NCBI RefSeq assembly: GCF_030486595.1 | Contig: NZ_JAUJZH010000009.1 | Span: 186,001-250,000, forward strand | Length of the DNA: 64,000 bases | From: Variovorax ginsengisoli | GTDB taxonomy: Bacteria > Pseudomonadota > Gammaproteobacteria > Burkholderiales > Burkholderiaceae_C | Direction: 5' to 3' | Shown here: positions 17,574 through 26,485 of the stretch, one piece after another | Layout: each line of letters begins with the position of its first letter | Numbering within the stretch: the stretch's first letter is position 1 | The notes under the pieces: generated by a model | The model's database searches: none | Told to the model about the DNA's origin: nothing | The model's input: only the letters and a program-made list of their open reading frames with translations | Translations under genes and position numbers: made by a program

Positions 17574-18551
17574 ATGGCAACAGATGACGGCCAACTCGGC
17601 AATGGCGTTCCCAATCGAGACCCGATCACCGGCGCACCCGGCGCCCATCCCGTGGGCACCGGCCTTGGCGCGGCGGGCGGCGGCCTGGCCGGCGCAGCAG
17701 CCGGCTCGCTCGCAGGTCCGATCGGGACGGTGGTGGGCCTGGTGGCCGGTGCCGTCGTCGGCGGGCTGGGCGGCAAGGCCGCGGCCGAAGGCGTCAACCC
17801 GACCGCCGAGGATGCGTACTGGCGGGAGAACCACGGCCGCCAGCCCTACGTGGCTGTGGACCGAAGCTACGACGACTACGCGCCGGCCTACGAGATGGGC
17901 TGGTCCGGCCGCAGCACCCGCGGCACCGATTTCGAAACCGCAGAGCCGCTGCTCGCGTCCGAATGGGAAACCAGGCGTGGCGCGTCGGACCTCGCATGGG
18001 CGGATGCCCGGCCGGCGACCCGGGCCGCCTGGGAGCGCGCCGACGAGGTCTACTACGCGAAGCAGGCCAATGGCAGCGACATCGTGAGCCACGAAGACCT
18101 GTCGAACGACGACGTGGTCGACATCCTGAACGACCTGCTGGAGAACGCACGCGACGGCGAATACGGATTCAAGACCTGTGCCGAGCAAGTCGAGAGCGCA
18201 GCGGCTAAGAAGCTCTTCGCCAGCCGCGCCGAAGGCTGCCGCCAGGCGGGCGAGGAGTTGGTGCAACTCGTGCGTGCCTACGGCGGCGAACCGGCGTCTG
18301 GAGGCACCGCGGCCGGTGCGATGCATCGGGGTTGGGTGCAACTCAAGGGAAGCGTCGGTGCAGACAGCGAACTGTCGATTCTCGAGTCCTGCGAGCGCGG
18401 CGAGGACAGCGCGGTGGCCCGCTATCGGAAGGCCCTGAAGCAGAGTCTGCCGGCCGATGTGCGCGTCGTCGTTCAGCGCCAGGCCGATGGTGCGCAGCGC
18501 AACCACGACCAGATCCGCGACCTGAGAAACGCGGCACGCGCGCGCGGCTGA
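17574..18551 (+). CDS. Glycine-zipper plus DUF2383/PA2169-family four-helix-bundle protein
   Basis: 325 residues. ATG at 17574 has AAGGAG five bases upstream. Residues about 25-75 form a glycine-zipper membrane-inserting hairpin (GTGLGAAGGGLAGAAAG, GLVAGAVVGGLGGKAAAEG). A tyrosine-rich linker follows, then from about residue 180 a PA2169/DUF2383 four-helix bundle (LNDLLENARDGEYGFKTCAEQV, with Glu and His candidates for a ferritin-like metal site). The fusion of the two is the notable point. It follows the kinase-lipoprotein pair in the same orientation after 147 bp. Confidence 0.8.
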   Translation: MATDDGQLGNGVPNRDPITGAPGAHPVGTGLGAAGGGLAGAAAGSLAGPIGTVVGLVAGAVVGGLGGKAAAEGVNPTAEDAYWRENHGRQPYVAVDRSYDDYAPAYEMGWSGRSTRGTDFETAEPLLASEWETRRGASDLAWADARPATRAAWERADEVYYAKQANGSDIVSHEDLSNDDVVDILNDLLENARDGEYGFKTCAEQVESAAAKKLFASRAEGCRQAGEELVQLVRAYGGEPASGGTAAGAMHRGWVQLKGSVGADSELSILESCERGEDSAVARYRKALKQSLPADVRVVVQRQADGAQRNHDQIRDLRNAARARG

Positions 18552-18588
18552 GCGCCCGCTGCGTGGGTGTGCGCTCGGCCGTATTGCT

Positions 18589-19503
18589 TCAGATCGCGGG
18601 CATGACCTCGGCCAGCGCGACGATCTGCTCGCGAACCCAGCGCACACCCGGATCGTCCTCGCGATAGCGGTGCCATTGCAGGACCTCGGTCAATCGAGGC
18701 GTCTCAAGCGGCGGCTCGAACAGGGCCAGCGGCATCGACTGGACGAATTGCTTCGCCAGCCTTGTCTGGACGGTTGCGATGCGGCGCGTACCGACGACGA
18801 AGCGCGGGATCAGCAGGAAGCCGTGCGCCACCACCTCGACACGCCGCGTGTTGCCGTGCTGGTTGGCATACCACTGCTCGAACCACGGGTTGTCCCCCTG
18901 CTCGGCCTGGTACACGACGTGGCCGAGCGACCTGTACTGTTCGAGCGTCAGGCCGTCACGCAGGTCGACGTTCTGCTGGCAGGCGATGACGTGGTAGGTG
19001 TCGTCGAAGAGGATGGCCTGCGGGTGCTCCGGCAGTGTCAGGTGCGCGGGCGTGACCAGGAAATCGGCGCGGCCTTGGTCCAGGTCCTGCGCCATTCCGC
19101 TGTGGGTCGGCCGCACATCGAAGCTCAGGCGCGGCGCCATCTGCGCGATGCGGCGCAGCACCTCGGCGAGCAGCACCTGGGTCACATAGTCGGAAGCGAT
19201 GACTCGGAAATGCCGCTCGGCCGTCGCCGGCTCGAACTCGGGCTTCACGCCCAGCGTGGCGTCCACCTGCAGCAGGATCTTGCGCACCGGTTCGGCCAGG
19301 CTTTCCGCCCGCGGCGTCAGCTGCATGCTCCGGCCCATCGGCACCAACAGGGGGTCCTCGAAGTAGTCGCGCAGGCGCGCCAGCACGCCGCTCATCGCGG
19401 ACTGCGTGAGGTGCACGCGCTCGGCCGCGCGCGTCACGTTGCTTTCGCTGAGCAGGGCGTCGAGCGCGATCAGCAGGTTCAGGTCGATGCGTTGAGAGCG
19501 CAT
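18589..19503 (-). CDS. LysR-family transcriptional regulator (NodD-like branch)
   Basis: 304 residues. Winged HTH at residues 6-65 (DLNLLIALDALLSESNVTRA, HLTQSAMSGVLARLRDYFEDPLL), with the NodD-type spacing. The effector-binding domain contains HFRVIASDYVTQVLLAEVL and the PWFEQWY motif of this branch. It is divergent from the SMP-30 operon across 136 bp (19504-19639), the classic LysR arrangement, so it probably controls 19640-26264. No clear T-N11-A box could be singled out there. Confidence 0.92.
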   Translation of the reverse strand: MRSQRIDLNLLIALDALLSESNVTRAAERVHLTQSAMSGVLARLRDYFEDPLLVPMGRSMQLTPRAESLAEPVRKILLQVDATLGVKPEFEPATAERHFRVIASDYVTQVLLAEVLRRIAQMAPRLSFDVRPTHSGMAQDLDQGRADFLVTPAHLTLPEHPQAILFDDTYHVIACQQNVDLRDGLTLEQYRSLGHVVYQAEQGDNPWFEQWYANQHGNTRRVEVVAHGFLLIPRFVVGTRRIATVQTRLAKQFVQSMPLALFEPPLETPRLTEVLQWHRYREDDPGVRWVREQIVALAEVMPAI

Positions 19504-19639
19504 GCGGGGAGTCTCCTCGGGATCCCGGAGATCTTAGGCCAGTGCGAGGTATCCGCCCGCGCGATGCCTGCCATCGGAAGATTCGGTTGGTGCGAACCCG
19601 GGTGTCGCGCCTATGCTGCGCGCACTTTTGCGAAGCAGC

Positions 19640-20674
19640 ATGACCAAGAACAATCCTCTTCTAGGCTGGCAGGTCGATCGAGCCGCGATCCGCCACGTCG
19701 GCCACGGGCTCCAGCGCCCCGAGTGCGTGCTGGCCGAGCGCGATGGCACCCTCTGGGCCGCGGATGCGCGCGGCGGCGTGATGCGCATCGCGCCCGACGG
19801 CAGCCAGCGGCTCGTCGCGCCGGCCGCGCCAGATGACGACGCGGCGGCGGACTTCGGCAAGCGCTACGTGCTGAGCCAGGGATCGCTGCCCAACGGCCTC
19901 GCGTTCCTGCCCGACGGCGACATCCTCATCGCCAACTGGGGCAGCGATTCGGTCGAGGTCATGAGCCGGGAAGGCAAGGTGCGCCGCCTCTTCGACCGCA
20001 TCGACGGCCAGCCGATCGGCAAGGCCAACTTCGTGCTGAGGGACCGGCGCGGCCGCCTCTGGCTGACCGTCACGACCCGCATGCAGCCCTGGACCGATTC
20101 GATCAACGCCCGCGCGCGCGACGGTTACATCGCGTGCGTCGACGAGCGCGGCGTGCGCATCGTGGCCGACGGCCTCGAGGGCACCAACGAGGTCCGCATG
20201 GACGCCGACGAGGCGTGGCTCTATGTGGTGGAAAGCAACGCCCGCCGCATCTCGCGGCTCAAGGTGCGCGATGGCGGCGAGCTTGGCGCGCGCGAGACCT
20301 ACGGCCCGGACCGCCTGCCGGGCTTTCCCGACGGCTTTGCCTTCGACGCCTTCGGCAACCTCTGGGTCACCCTGGTGATGAGCGACCGGCTGGTGGCGAT
20401 CACGCCCGAGGGGAACTTGCTGACCTTGCTCGACGACGGCAACCCGGAGGCGACGCGCGCGCTCGACGCCCACTACGAGTCCCGCACGCTGACGCCCGAG
20501 ATCATGGCCGCCGCCTGCGGAAGCCTCGCGCCGTGGATGGCCAGCCTGACCTTCGGCGGCCCGGACCTCCGGACCGTCTACCTTGGCAGCTTGCGCGGCA
20601 CGACCCTGCCCAGCTTTCGCTCGCCGGTGGCGGGGCTGGCTCCCGTCCATTGGAACGAAGAGATACTCGCATGA
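19640..20674 (+). CDS. SMP-30/gluconolactonase-family lactonase
   Basis: 344 residues from ATG at 19640. Six-bladed propeller signatures: RPECVLAERDGTLWAADARG (with the metal-binding Glu), LPNGLAFLPDGDILIANWG, EGTNEVRMDADEAWLYVVES and GFPDGFAFDAFGNLWVTLV (Asn and Asp ligands in the usual places). The family hydrolyses sugar or other lactones with a divalent metal. First gene of a plus-strand operon; its last four bases overlap the FAH start (ATGA). The lactone may come from a ring-cleavage or sugar-acid pathway; unknown. Confidence 0.9.
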   Translation: MTKNNPLLGWQVDRAAIRHVGHGLQRPECVLAERDGTLWAADARGGVMRIAPDGSQRLVAPAAPDDDAAADFGKRYVLSQGSLPNGLAFLPDGDILIANWGSDSVEVMSREGKVRRLFDRIDGQPIGKANFVLRDRRGRLWLTVTTRMQPWTDSINARARDGYIACVDERGVRIVADGLEGTNEVRMDADEAWLYVVESNARRISRLKVRDGGELGARETYGPDRLPGFPDGFAFDAFGNLWVTLVMSDRLVAITPEGNLLTLLDDGNPEATRALDAHYESRTLTPEIMAAACGSLAPWMASLTFGGPDLRTVYLGSLRGTTLPSFRSPVAGLAPVHWNEEILA

Positions 20675-21660
20675 AACTCGCCACCCTCAAGAATGGCCGC
20701 AAGGACGGCCGCCTGGTCGTGGTCTCGCGCGATCTGCAGCGCGCCGTCGCCGCGGACGACATCGCGCCGTCGATGCTCGATGCGATCGAGCGCTGGAGCG
20801 ACACCGCGCCGCACCTGGCGGCACGCTACGAGGCCCTGAACGCCGGCACCGCCGCGGGCGCCTTCGACTTCGATCCCGCGGCCGCCGCAGCACCATTGCC
20901 GCGCGCGCCCCAGTGGTGCGATGGCTCGGCCTTCCTGAACCATGGCCGCCTGATGGAGAAGGCCTTCAACATCGATCCCATCCCGGACAGCGACAAGGTG
21001 CCCCTGATGTACCAAGGCGGCTCCGACGACCTGCTCGGGCCGCACGACGACCTCCCGCTGCCCGACGTCGCCCATGGCATCGACTTCGAGGGCGAGTTCG
21101 GTGTCGTCGTCGACAGCGTGCCGATGGGCTGCTCGGCCACCGCGGCCCGCAGCCGCATCCTGCTGCTGGTCCAGATCAACGACGTCAGCCTGCGTGCCTT
21201 CGGGCCGCGCGAGATGCGCACCGGCTTCGGCTTCTTCCAGGCCAAGCCTTCGTCCAGCTTCGCGCCGGTGGCGGTGACGCCGGACGAGATCGGCGATGCC
21301 TGGAAGGATTCGCGTGTGCACCTGGACCTCGCGGTCGACTACAACGGTCGCTGGTTCGGCGAGCCCAACGGGCGCGAGATGAACTTCGGCTTCGATGAAC
21401 TCATCGCGCACGCAGCCGTCACGCGGCGCCTGTCGGCCGGCACCCTCATCGGCTCGGGCACCGTCTCCAACGCAGGCGGCGCAAAGGGCTCGGCCTGCAT
21501 CGCCGAGCGTCGCGCGATCGAGCTGATCGAGCAAGGGGCGAGCGCGACGCCGTTCATGCGTTTCGGCGACCGCGTCCGCATGGAGGCGCGCTGGAACGAC
21601 CGGCCGGTCTTCGGCGCGATCGACCAGCGCATCGTGCAGGCGCCGCCGGCGCAGGCCTGA
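20671..21660 (+). CDS. Fumarylacetoacetate hydrolase (FAH) family protein
   Basis: 329 residues, ATG overlapping the previous stop. FAH motifs: metal-binding HGIDFEGEFGVVVDSVP, INDVSLRAFGPREM, GFFQAKPSSSFAPVAVTPDEIG, and the C-terminal LIGSGTVSNAGGAKG. These enzymes cleave or hydrate beta-diketo acids produced in aromatic catabolism. The N-terminal 70 residues form the cap seen in two-domain members. The substrate is unknown; position in the operon suggests a late pathway step. Confidence 0.9.
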   Translation: MKLATLKNGRKDGRLVVVSRDLQRAVAADDIAPSMLDAIERWSDTAPHLAARYEALNAGTAAGAFDFDPAAAAAPLPRAPQWCDGSAFLNHGRLMEKAFNIDPIPDSDKVPLMYQGGSDDLLGPHDDLPLPDVAHGIDFEGEFGVVVDSVPMGCSATAARSRILLLVQINDVSLRAFGPREMRTGFGFFQAKPSSSFAPVAVTPDEIGDAWKDSRVHLDLAVDYNGRWFGEPNGREMNFGFDELIAHAAVTRRLSAGTLIGSGTVSNAGGAKGSACIAERRAIELIEQGASATPFMRFGDRVRMEARWNDRPVFGAIDQRIVQAPPAQA

Positions 21661-21672
21661 GGGGAGACCGCC

Positions 21673-22458
21673 ATGCCGCGCTTTGTCGACCTGTCGATCT
21701 ATCTCGAGAACGATGTGCTCTCGGACCCGCCGCCGCTGGCGCCGAAGATCACCTACCAGAAGCACGGGGACACGCTGCCCGAGTTCATGCAGATGATCCC
21801 CGGCACAAGGGCCGAGGACTATCCGGACGGCGAAGCGGCGGCCGCGGAGTGGGTGAGCCTGTCCACGCACAACGGCACGCACCTCGATGCGCCCTACCAT
21901 TTTCACTCGACACAGGACGCCAAGCTGGGCGGCAGCCGGCCGTCGATCACCATCGACCAGGTGCCGCTCGACTGGTGCTTCAGGCCGGGCGTGAAGCTCG
22001 ACTTCCGAAGCTTTCCCGACGGCTATGTCGCCACCGCGAAGGATGTCGAGGCCGAGCTGCAGCGCATCGGCCATGCGCTTCGCCCGATGGACATCGTGGT
22101 CGTCAACACGCGCGCCGGCGAGCGCTACGGCCACGGTGACTATGTCTCGGCCGGCTGCGGCATGGGCTACGAGGCCACGATGTACCTGCTCGAGCGCGGC
22201 GTGCGCCTGACCGGCATCGACGCGTGGAGCTGGGACGCCCCGTTCGCCTACACGGCCCGGCGCATCGCCGAGACCGGCGACACATCGCTGATCTGGGAAG
22301 GGCACAAGGCCGGCCGCGACATCGGCTACTGCCACCTCGAGAAGCTGCACAACCTGGAAGCCCTGCCGGGCGACGGCTTCACCGTCTGCTGCTTCCCGCA
22401 CAAGATCCGCGGCGCCTCCGCCGGCTGGACACGGGCCGTGGCCATCTTCGAGGACTGA
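21673..22458 (+). CDS. Cyclase-family metal-dependent hydrolase (kynurenine formamidase-like)
   Basis: 261 residues with the PF04199 metal motif HxGTHxDxPxHF (STHNGTHLDAPYHFH, about residues 67-81) and a second region MDIVVVNTRAGERYGHGDY. Members include kynurenine formamidase, isatin hydrolase and other amide/ring hydrolases using Mn or Zn. It starts 12 bp after the FAH gene and ends 3 bp before the broken epimerase. A role in amide or lactam ring opening would fit the heteroaromatic theme of the region; this is inference. Confidence 0.88.
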   Translation: MPRFVDLSIYLENDVLSDPPPLAPKITYQKHGDTLPEFMQMIPGTRAEDYPDGEAAAAEWVSLSTHNGTHLDAPYHFHSTQDAKLGGSRPSITIDQVPLDWCFRPGVKLDFRSFPDGYVATAKDVEAELQRIGHALRPMDIVVVNTRAGERYGHGDYVSAGCGMGYEATMYLLERGVRLTGIDAWSWDAPFAYTARRIAETGDTSLIWEGHKAGRDIGYCHLEKLHNLEALPGDGFTVCCFPHKIRGASAGWTRAVAIFED

Positions 22459-22461
22459 CGG

Positions 22462-23024
22462 ATGAAGGTGCTCGTGACCGGCGCGGGGGGCTTCATCGGT
22501 GCTCAGCTGGTGGGGCTGCTGCAGTCCGAACGGAGGGTCGGGGACCGTGCGATCGAGACGCTGGTCGGCCTGGACCACCGGCTGCAGCAGGACCAGGGCG
22601 GCGTGCTCGCGATCGAAGGCGACCTCGCGGGCCCGGAGGTTCGGCAGCGCATCGCGGCACTCGCGCCGGACCTCTGCTGTCACCTCGCCGCGGTGCCCGG
22701 TGGCGCCACTGGTCCCGATGCGACGGCGTGGTGGATGTCGGCCCGCCGCTGCGCGCAGAACCTGGTGCACGCCGCGGCCATGGCGGTGGAGGACCGTGAG
22801 GCCCGGGGTCGCGCATGGCCGCTGCCGGTGCTGCGGCTGTCGATCGCGCAGGTCGTGCGAACGCTCTCGCAGGTCCATGGCGTCGAGGGCGAGCGGCTCG
22901 TGCGCTACGCGCCACAGGCGGCGGTCGAGGCCGTCTTCGGCCGCTACCTCGCGCTCGAAGACGGCGCCGCGCGCTCGACCCTGGCTTCCGCGACCCAGCC
23001 GCCGACGGCCCGGCGTGGGCCTGA
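22462..23024 (+). pseudogene. Broken NAD-dependent epimerase/dehydratase (internal deletion + frameshift)
   Basis: Starts as a normal SDR epimerase (MKVLVTGAGGFIGAQLVGLL, Rossmann GxxGxxG) and runs to CCHLAAVPGGAT at 22679-22714. It then jumps directly to ATAWWMSARRCAQNLVHAAA, which belongs near the C terminus; the central roughly 120 residues with the catalytic Ser and YxxxK are absent. Near 22982-22985 one base is missing (CTGGC where CTGGGC would give LGF): beyond it the frame that ends GFRDPAADGPAWA-stop at 23024 is the expected C terminus. Full-length relatives are about 320 residues, versus about 188 here. Catalytically dead if the sequence is correct. Confidence 0.75.
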
Positions 23025-23042
23025 CACAAAAACAGGAGACAC

Positions 23043-24258
23043 ATGTTCAAGTACTTTCCCACCCACTACGTCTGGAATCTCTCGGTCGACCTGGCGATCG
23101 AGATTGGGCGCGCGCATCGGCGAGATCGAGGTGATGTGCGCGCCGCTGCAGGAGGCCGCCCGCCAACCCGATGCAGCCGCCTCGCTCGCCTTCCGCGAGA
23201 GCTGGGAACGCATGGCCGACCGGCTCGCCGAGCTCGCGCGCGAGGACGAGGCCAGGGGACGCCTGATCTCGGCGGGCGACAAGCTGGGACGGGCCGCCAC
23301 CTACCTGATCACCGCGGAGCGGCTGCAGGCCCACCGTGCGCCAGGGCGCGCGGCGCTCTACCGCCGCTTCCTGGAGACCTTCGCACGCGGCGTGCGGCTC
23401 GCGGGCGAGAACTGCGAGCGGGTCGAGATTCCGTATGGCGAGGCGCACATCGCCGGCCTCTACGTGCGCGCCGAGGGCCTGCCGCCCGGCAGCCGCGCCC
23501 CGGTGCTGGTCCAGGTCAACGGGCTCGACTCGACCAAGGAGATGAAGTACCGCGTCGGCCTGCCCCGCTGGCTGGCGCGGCGCGGGGTCGCCTCGCTCGT
23601 CATCGACCAGCCGGGATCGGGCGAGGCCCTGCGCCTGCATGGCCTGACGGCGCTGGTCGAGTCGGAGCGCTGGGCGGCGCCGGTCGTCGACTGGCTCGAG
23701 CGGCGCGCGGACATCGACCCGCGCCGCATCGGCCTGGAGGGCGTGTCGCTCGGGGGCTATTTCTGCCCGCGCGCCGTCGCCTTCGAGCCGCGCTTCACCT
23801 GCGGCGTGGTGTGGGGCGCCAACCATGACTGGCGCGACGTGCAGCGCCAGCGGCTCGCGCGCGAAGGCAGCTTGCCGATTCCTCATTATTGGGAACACGT
23901 ACGCTGGGTCTGGGGTGCGAAAGACCAGGAAGAGTTCCTGCGCATCGCCGAGCGCGTCCATCTCGATGGCGTGGTGGAGCGGATCCGCGTGCCTTTCCTC
24001 GTGACGCACGGCCAGAAGGATTCCCAGATTCCCCTGCACTGGGCGCAACGCACCTACGACCAGCTCGTCAACAGTCCCGCGCGCGAGCTGAAGGTGTTCA
24101 CGGAGCGCGAGGGTGGCGTGCAGCACTCGAGCTTCGACAACTCGGCCAACGCGGGCGCCTGGATCGCCGACTGGGTCGCCGAGACTCTCGGGGGACACAC
24201 CGCAATGCGCTCGACGACGGCCGCTTCGACGCCATCCCCCACGGAAACCACCGCATGA
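23043..24258 (+). pseudogene. Alpha/beta hydrolase with a +1 frameshift (DHPON-hydrolase/FrsA-like)
   Basis: A good start exists: AGGAG at 23033-23037 precedes ATG 23043 (MFKYFPTHYVWNLSVDLAIEIG). At GGG 23106-23108 there is one G too many; removing it gives IEIGARIGEIEVMC and an intact frame of about 404 residues to the stop at 24256-24258. The body has an N-terminal helical cap, HIAGLYVRAEG, nucleophile elbow GVSLGGYFCPRA, and a C-terminal His candidate in VQHSSFDN. The layout recalls the C-C bond hydrolase of nicotine catabolism (2,6-dihydroxypseudooxynicotine hydrolase), but I cannot confirm that. Either a recent mutation or a sequencing error. Confidence 0.75.
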
Positions 24259-25233
24259 CGAATCGCAGAAACTTCGTGGCCGCCGCCCTCGCGGCGCTCG
24301 GACCCCTGGCCGCCACCCGAAGCGCGTGGGCGGCCGACGCCTTCCCCCAGCGTCCCATCAAGCTGATCGTGCCCAATCCGCCCGGCGGTTCCTCGGACAT
24401 CGTCGCCCGTTTCCTCGCCGAATCGATGCGCGCCGAGCTGGGCCAGCCGCTGGTGATCGACAATCGCCCAGGCGCCTCGGGCCTGATCGGCACGGCGGTG
24501 GTCGCGAATGCGCCGCCCGACGGCTACACGGTGCTGGTGACCTCGCGTTCGAATCACATCGTCGCGCCGCTGGTGCAGCAGGGCGCGCAGGTGGATCCGG
24601 TCCGCGACCTGGCGCCGGTGGGCCTGGCCTTGCGCGCCGTCGGCATCCTGGCGACGCCGGCCAAGTCGCCGTGGCGCGCTGCACGAGTTCATCGCACAGG
24701 CCAAGGCGCAGCCGGGCAAGCTGTTCTACGGCAGCGCCGGCATCGGCGCGACCAACCACATCGCCATCGAGCAGTTCAAGGCGCTGGCCGGCATCGAACT
24801 GGTCCACGTCCCGTACAAGGGATCGGGGCCGCTGATCACCGGGCTGATGGGCGGCGAGGTGCAGCTGGCGCTGCTGGACTTCTCTTCGGCGCAGGCGGGC
24901 CTCAAGGGCGGCACCCTGGTGCCCCTGGCGCAGACCGGATCGCGCCGCCTCAGTTCCATGGCCGAGGTGCCCACGCTGGCCGAATCCGGCTTCCCGCGCT
25001 TCGACCCTTCGTTCTGGATCGGGCTGGCGGTGCCGCGGCCGACTCCGGCACCGGTGATCGCGCGCCTGAACAAGGCGCTCGACATGGCGCTCGCCGACAC
25101 GCAGATGAAGGCGCGGGCGCAGGTCAACGGCTGGGAGCTGATCGGCGGTGCGCCCACGGCGCTCGAGGCCACCATCCGACAGGACATGGCGGACTTCCCG
25201 CCGCTGGTGCGGCGGCTCGACCTGAAGGCCTGA
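24255..25233 (+). pseudogene. Bug/TctC periplasmic binding protein gene with a +1 frameshift
   Basis: ATG 24255 overlaps the hydrolase stop (ATGA). MTNRRNFVAAALAALGPLAATRSAWA is a Tat-like signal, then the Bug signature RPIKLIVPNPPGGSSDIVAR. The frame is lost at about 24668-24674 (tggcgcgctgcac), where removing one base gives SPWRLHEFIAQAKAQPGKL and restores the frame to the stop at 25231-25233, ending RRLDLKA. The total, 979 bp, is one base over 326 codons, the exact length of the neighbouring Bug gene. Bug proteins bind carboxylates in the periplasm; no TctA/TctB permease is nearby. Confidence 0.8.
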
Positions 25234-25286
25234 ATGCCGTGCACCGTTCCACGATTTCGCAACAGAGACAAGCAAAGAGGCAAGAG

Positions 25287-26264
25287 ATGACATCGACCAG
25301 GATCTCGCGACGCACCGCGATCGGCATGGCAGGCGTGTGGATGGCTGCCGCCACGGGCGCCGCGCGCGCCCAGGCGCCGTACCCCTCGCGCCCCGTGAAG
25401 CTCATCGTCCCGTTTCCCGCCGGCACGTCACCCGACGTGATCGCGCGGCTTTGGGGTGACGAGTTCGCGCGGGCCACCGGCCAGCCGGTGGTGGTGGAGA
25501 ACCGGTCCGGCGCCAGCACCATCATCGCGGCGCAGGCCGCGGCCAATGCGCCCGCCGACGGCTACACGCTGCTCTGGACCGTGAACAACACCTTCTCCAT
25601 CAACCCCTACGTCTACAAGAAGCTGCCGTACAAGGCCGAGGACTTCGTGCCTGTGACGCGGATCCTGTCCGTCCCCTATGTGCTGGTCATCTCCAACGAG
25701 TCCAGGATCCGGTCGCTGCAGGACCTGGTGCGCGAGGCCAAGGCCCGGCCCGACGCGATGACGTATGCGAGCGCCGGCATCGGGCAGGGCACCCACGTGG
25801 CGATGGCCCGGTGGCTCAACCAGGCCGGCCTCTCGATGACGCACGTGCCCTACAAGGACTACTTCCTGCCGGACGTGATCGCGCAGCGCGTCGATATCGC
25901 ACTCGACGCCAGCACGGGCGCCATTCCGCAGGTGAAGGCGGGCAAGGTGCGCGCGCTGGGCGTCACGAGCCCGCAGCGCATCGAGGCCCTGCCCGACGTG
26001 CCGGCGATCGCCGAGGCGTTCCCGGGCTTCGTGGGGGACTCGTGGCACGGCATCTTCGCGCCCAGGGGAACGCCGCCGCAGGTGCTGGCGGCCTTGCTGG
26101 CGCAGTCCCAGCGCATCGTCTCCGGCTCCGATTTCCGGGCCAAGCTGAAGGGCTATGGCCTGACGCCGGTGGGCGAGCCGCCGGAGGCCTTCCAGCGCTT
26201 CCTCGACGAGGACGCCCGGGCCTGGGCCAAGGTGGTCAAGGACAATCGGATCGCCGCGGAGTAG
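25287..26264 (+). CDS. Bug/TctC-family tripartite tricarboxylate transporter binding protein
   Basis: 325 residues, intact. Tat-like signal MTSTRISRRTAIGMAGVWMA, cleavage probably after ARA, then RPVKLIVPFPAGTSPDVIARLWG, the DGYTLLWTVNNTF stretch and the family pattern VPYKDYFLPDVIAQRVDIAL. A periplasmic solute receptor; ligands of this family include carboxylates and aromatic acids. Last gene of the plus-strand operon, directly after a frameshifted paralogue. Confidence 0.9.
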   Translation: MTSTRISRRTAIGMAGVWMAAATGAARAQAPYPSRPVKLIVPFPAGTSPDVIARLWGDEFARATGQPVVVENRSGASTIIAAQAAANAPADGYTLLWTVNNTFSINPYVYKKLPYKAEDFVPVTRILSVPYVLVISNESRIRSLQDLVREAKARPDAMTYASAGIGQGTHVAMARWLNQAGLSMTHVPYKDYFLPDVIAQRVDIALDASTGAIPQVKAGKVRALGVTSPQRIEALPDVPAIAEAFPGFVGDSWHGIFAPRGTPPQVLAALLAQSQRIVSGSDFRAKLKGYGLTPVGEPPEAFQRFLDEDARAWAKVVKDNRIAAE

Positions 26265-26470
26265 GGGCCTGCGGCACGTGGCGGCGACGAGGGCTGACTT
26301 GATCTGCCCTGGTCGTGATCGTCCGGATGCGGCGAGTTCAGCGTCTCTTCGGACTTGACCGTTCCTTCCTCGATGTGCGCCTCGGCGACGCGCAGCTGCG
26401 CTTCGTGGCGGGCCTGTTCGAGCAGGTCCCCGGCTTCTCCATCAATCGATTCGGGTGGGTGCTGGGTCAT
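26153..26470 (-). CDS. Doubtful small ORF, tail antisense to the Bug gene
   Basis: ATG at 26470 has AGGAG eight bases upstream and follows the broken monooxygenase by 15 bp. The first 50 residues (MTQHPPESIDGEAGDLLEQA, then acidic and helical) look like a real small protein. The last third is simply the antisense of the Bug gene's 3' end. I take it as a possible gene truncated at a junction near 26265-26300, or as chance. Confidence 0.25.
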   Translation of the reverse strand: MTQHPPESIDGEAGDLLEQARHEAQLRVAEAHIEEGTVKSEETLNSPHPDDHDQGRSSQPSSPPRAAGPYSAAIRLSLTTLAQARASSSRKRWKASGGSPTGVRP

Positions 26471-26485
26471 GGGAACTCTCCTGGG

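Noticed and set aside
19518-19527. Palindrome CGGGATCCCG near the LysR start
   Set aside because: Only 10 bases, immediately next to the LysR start codon; such GC-rich palindromes are expected often at this base composition.
22462-24258. A 598-codon frame joining epimerase and hydrolase, as if a natural fusion protein
   Set aside because: The junction residues are off-frame for both families, and a separate hydrolase start with a strong ribosome binding site exists at 23043; compensating frameshifts explain it better.
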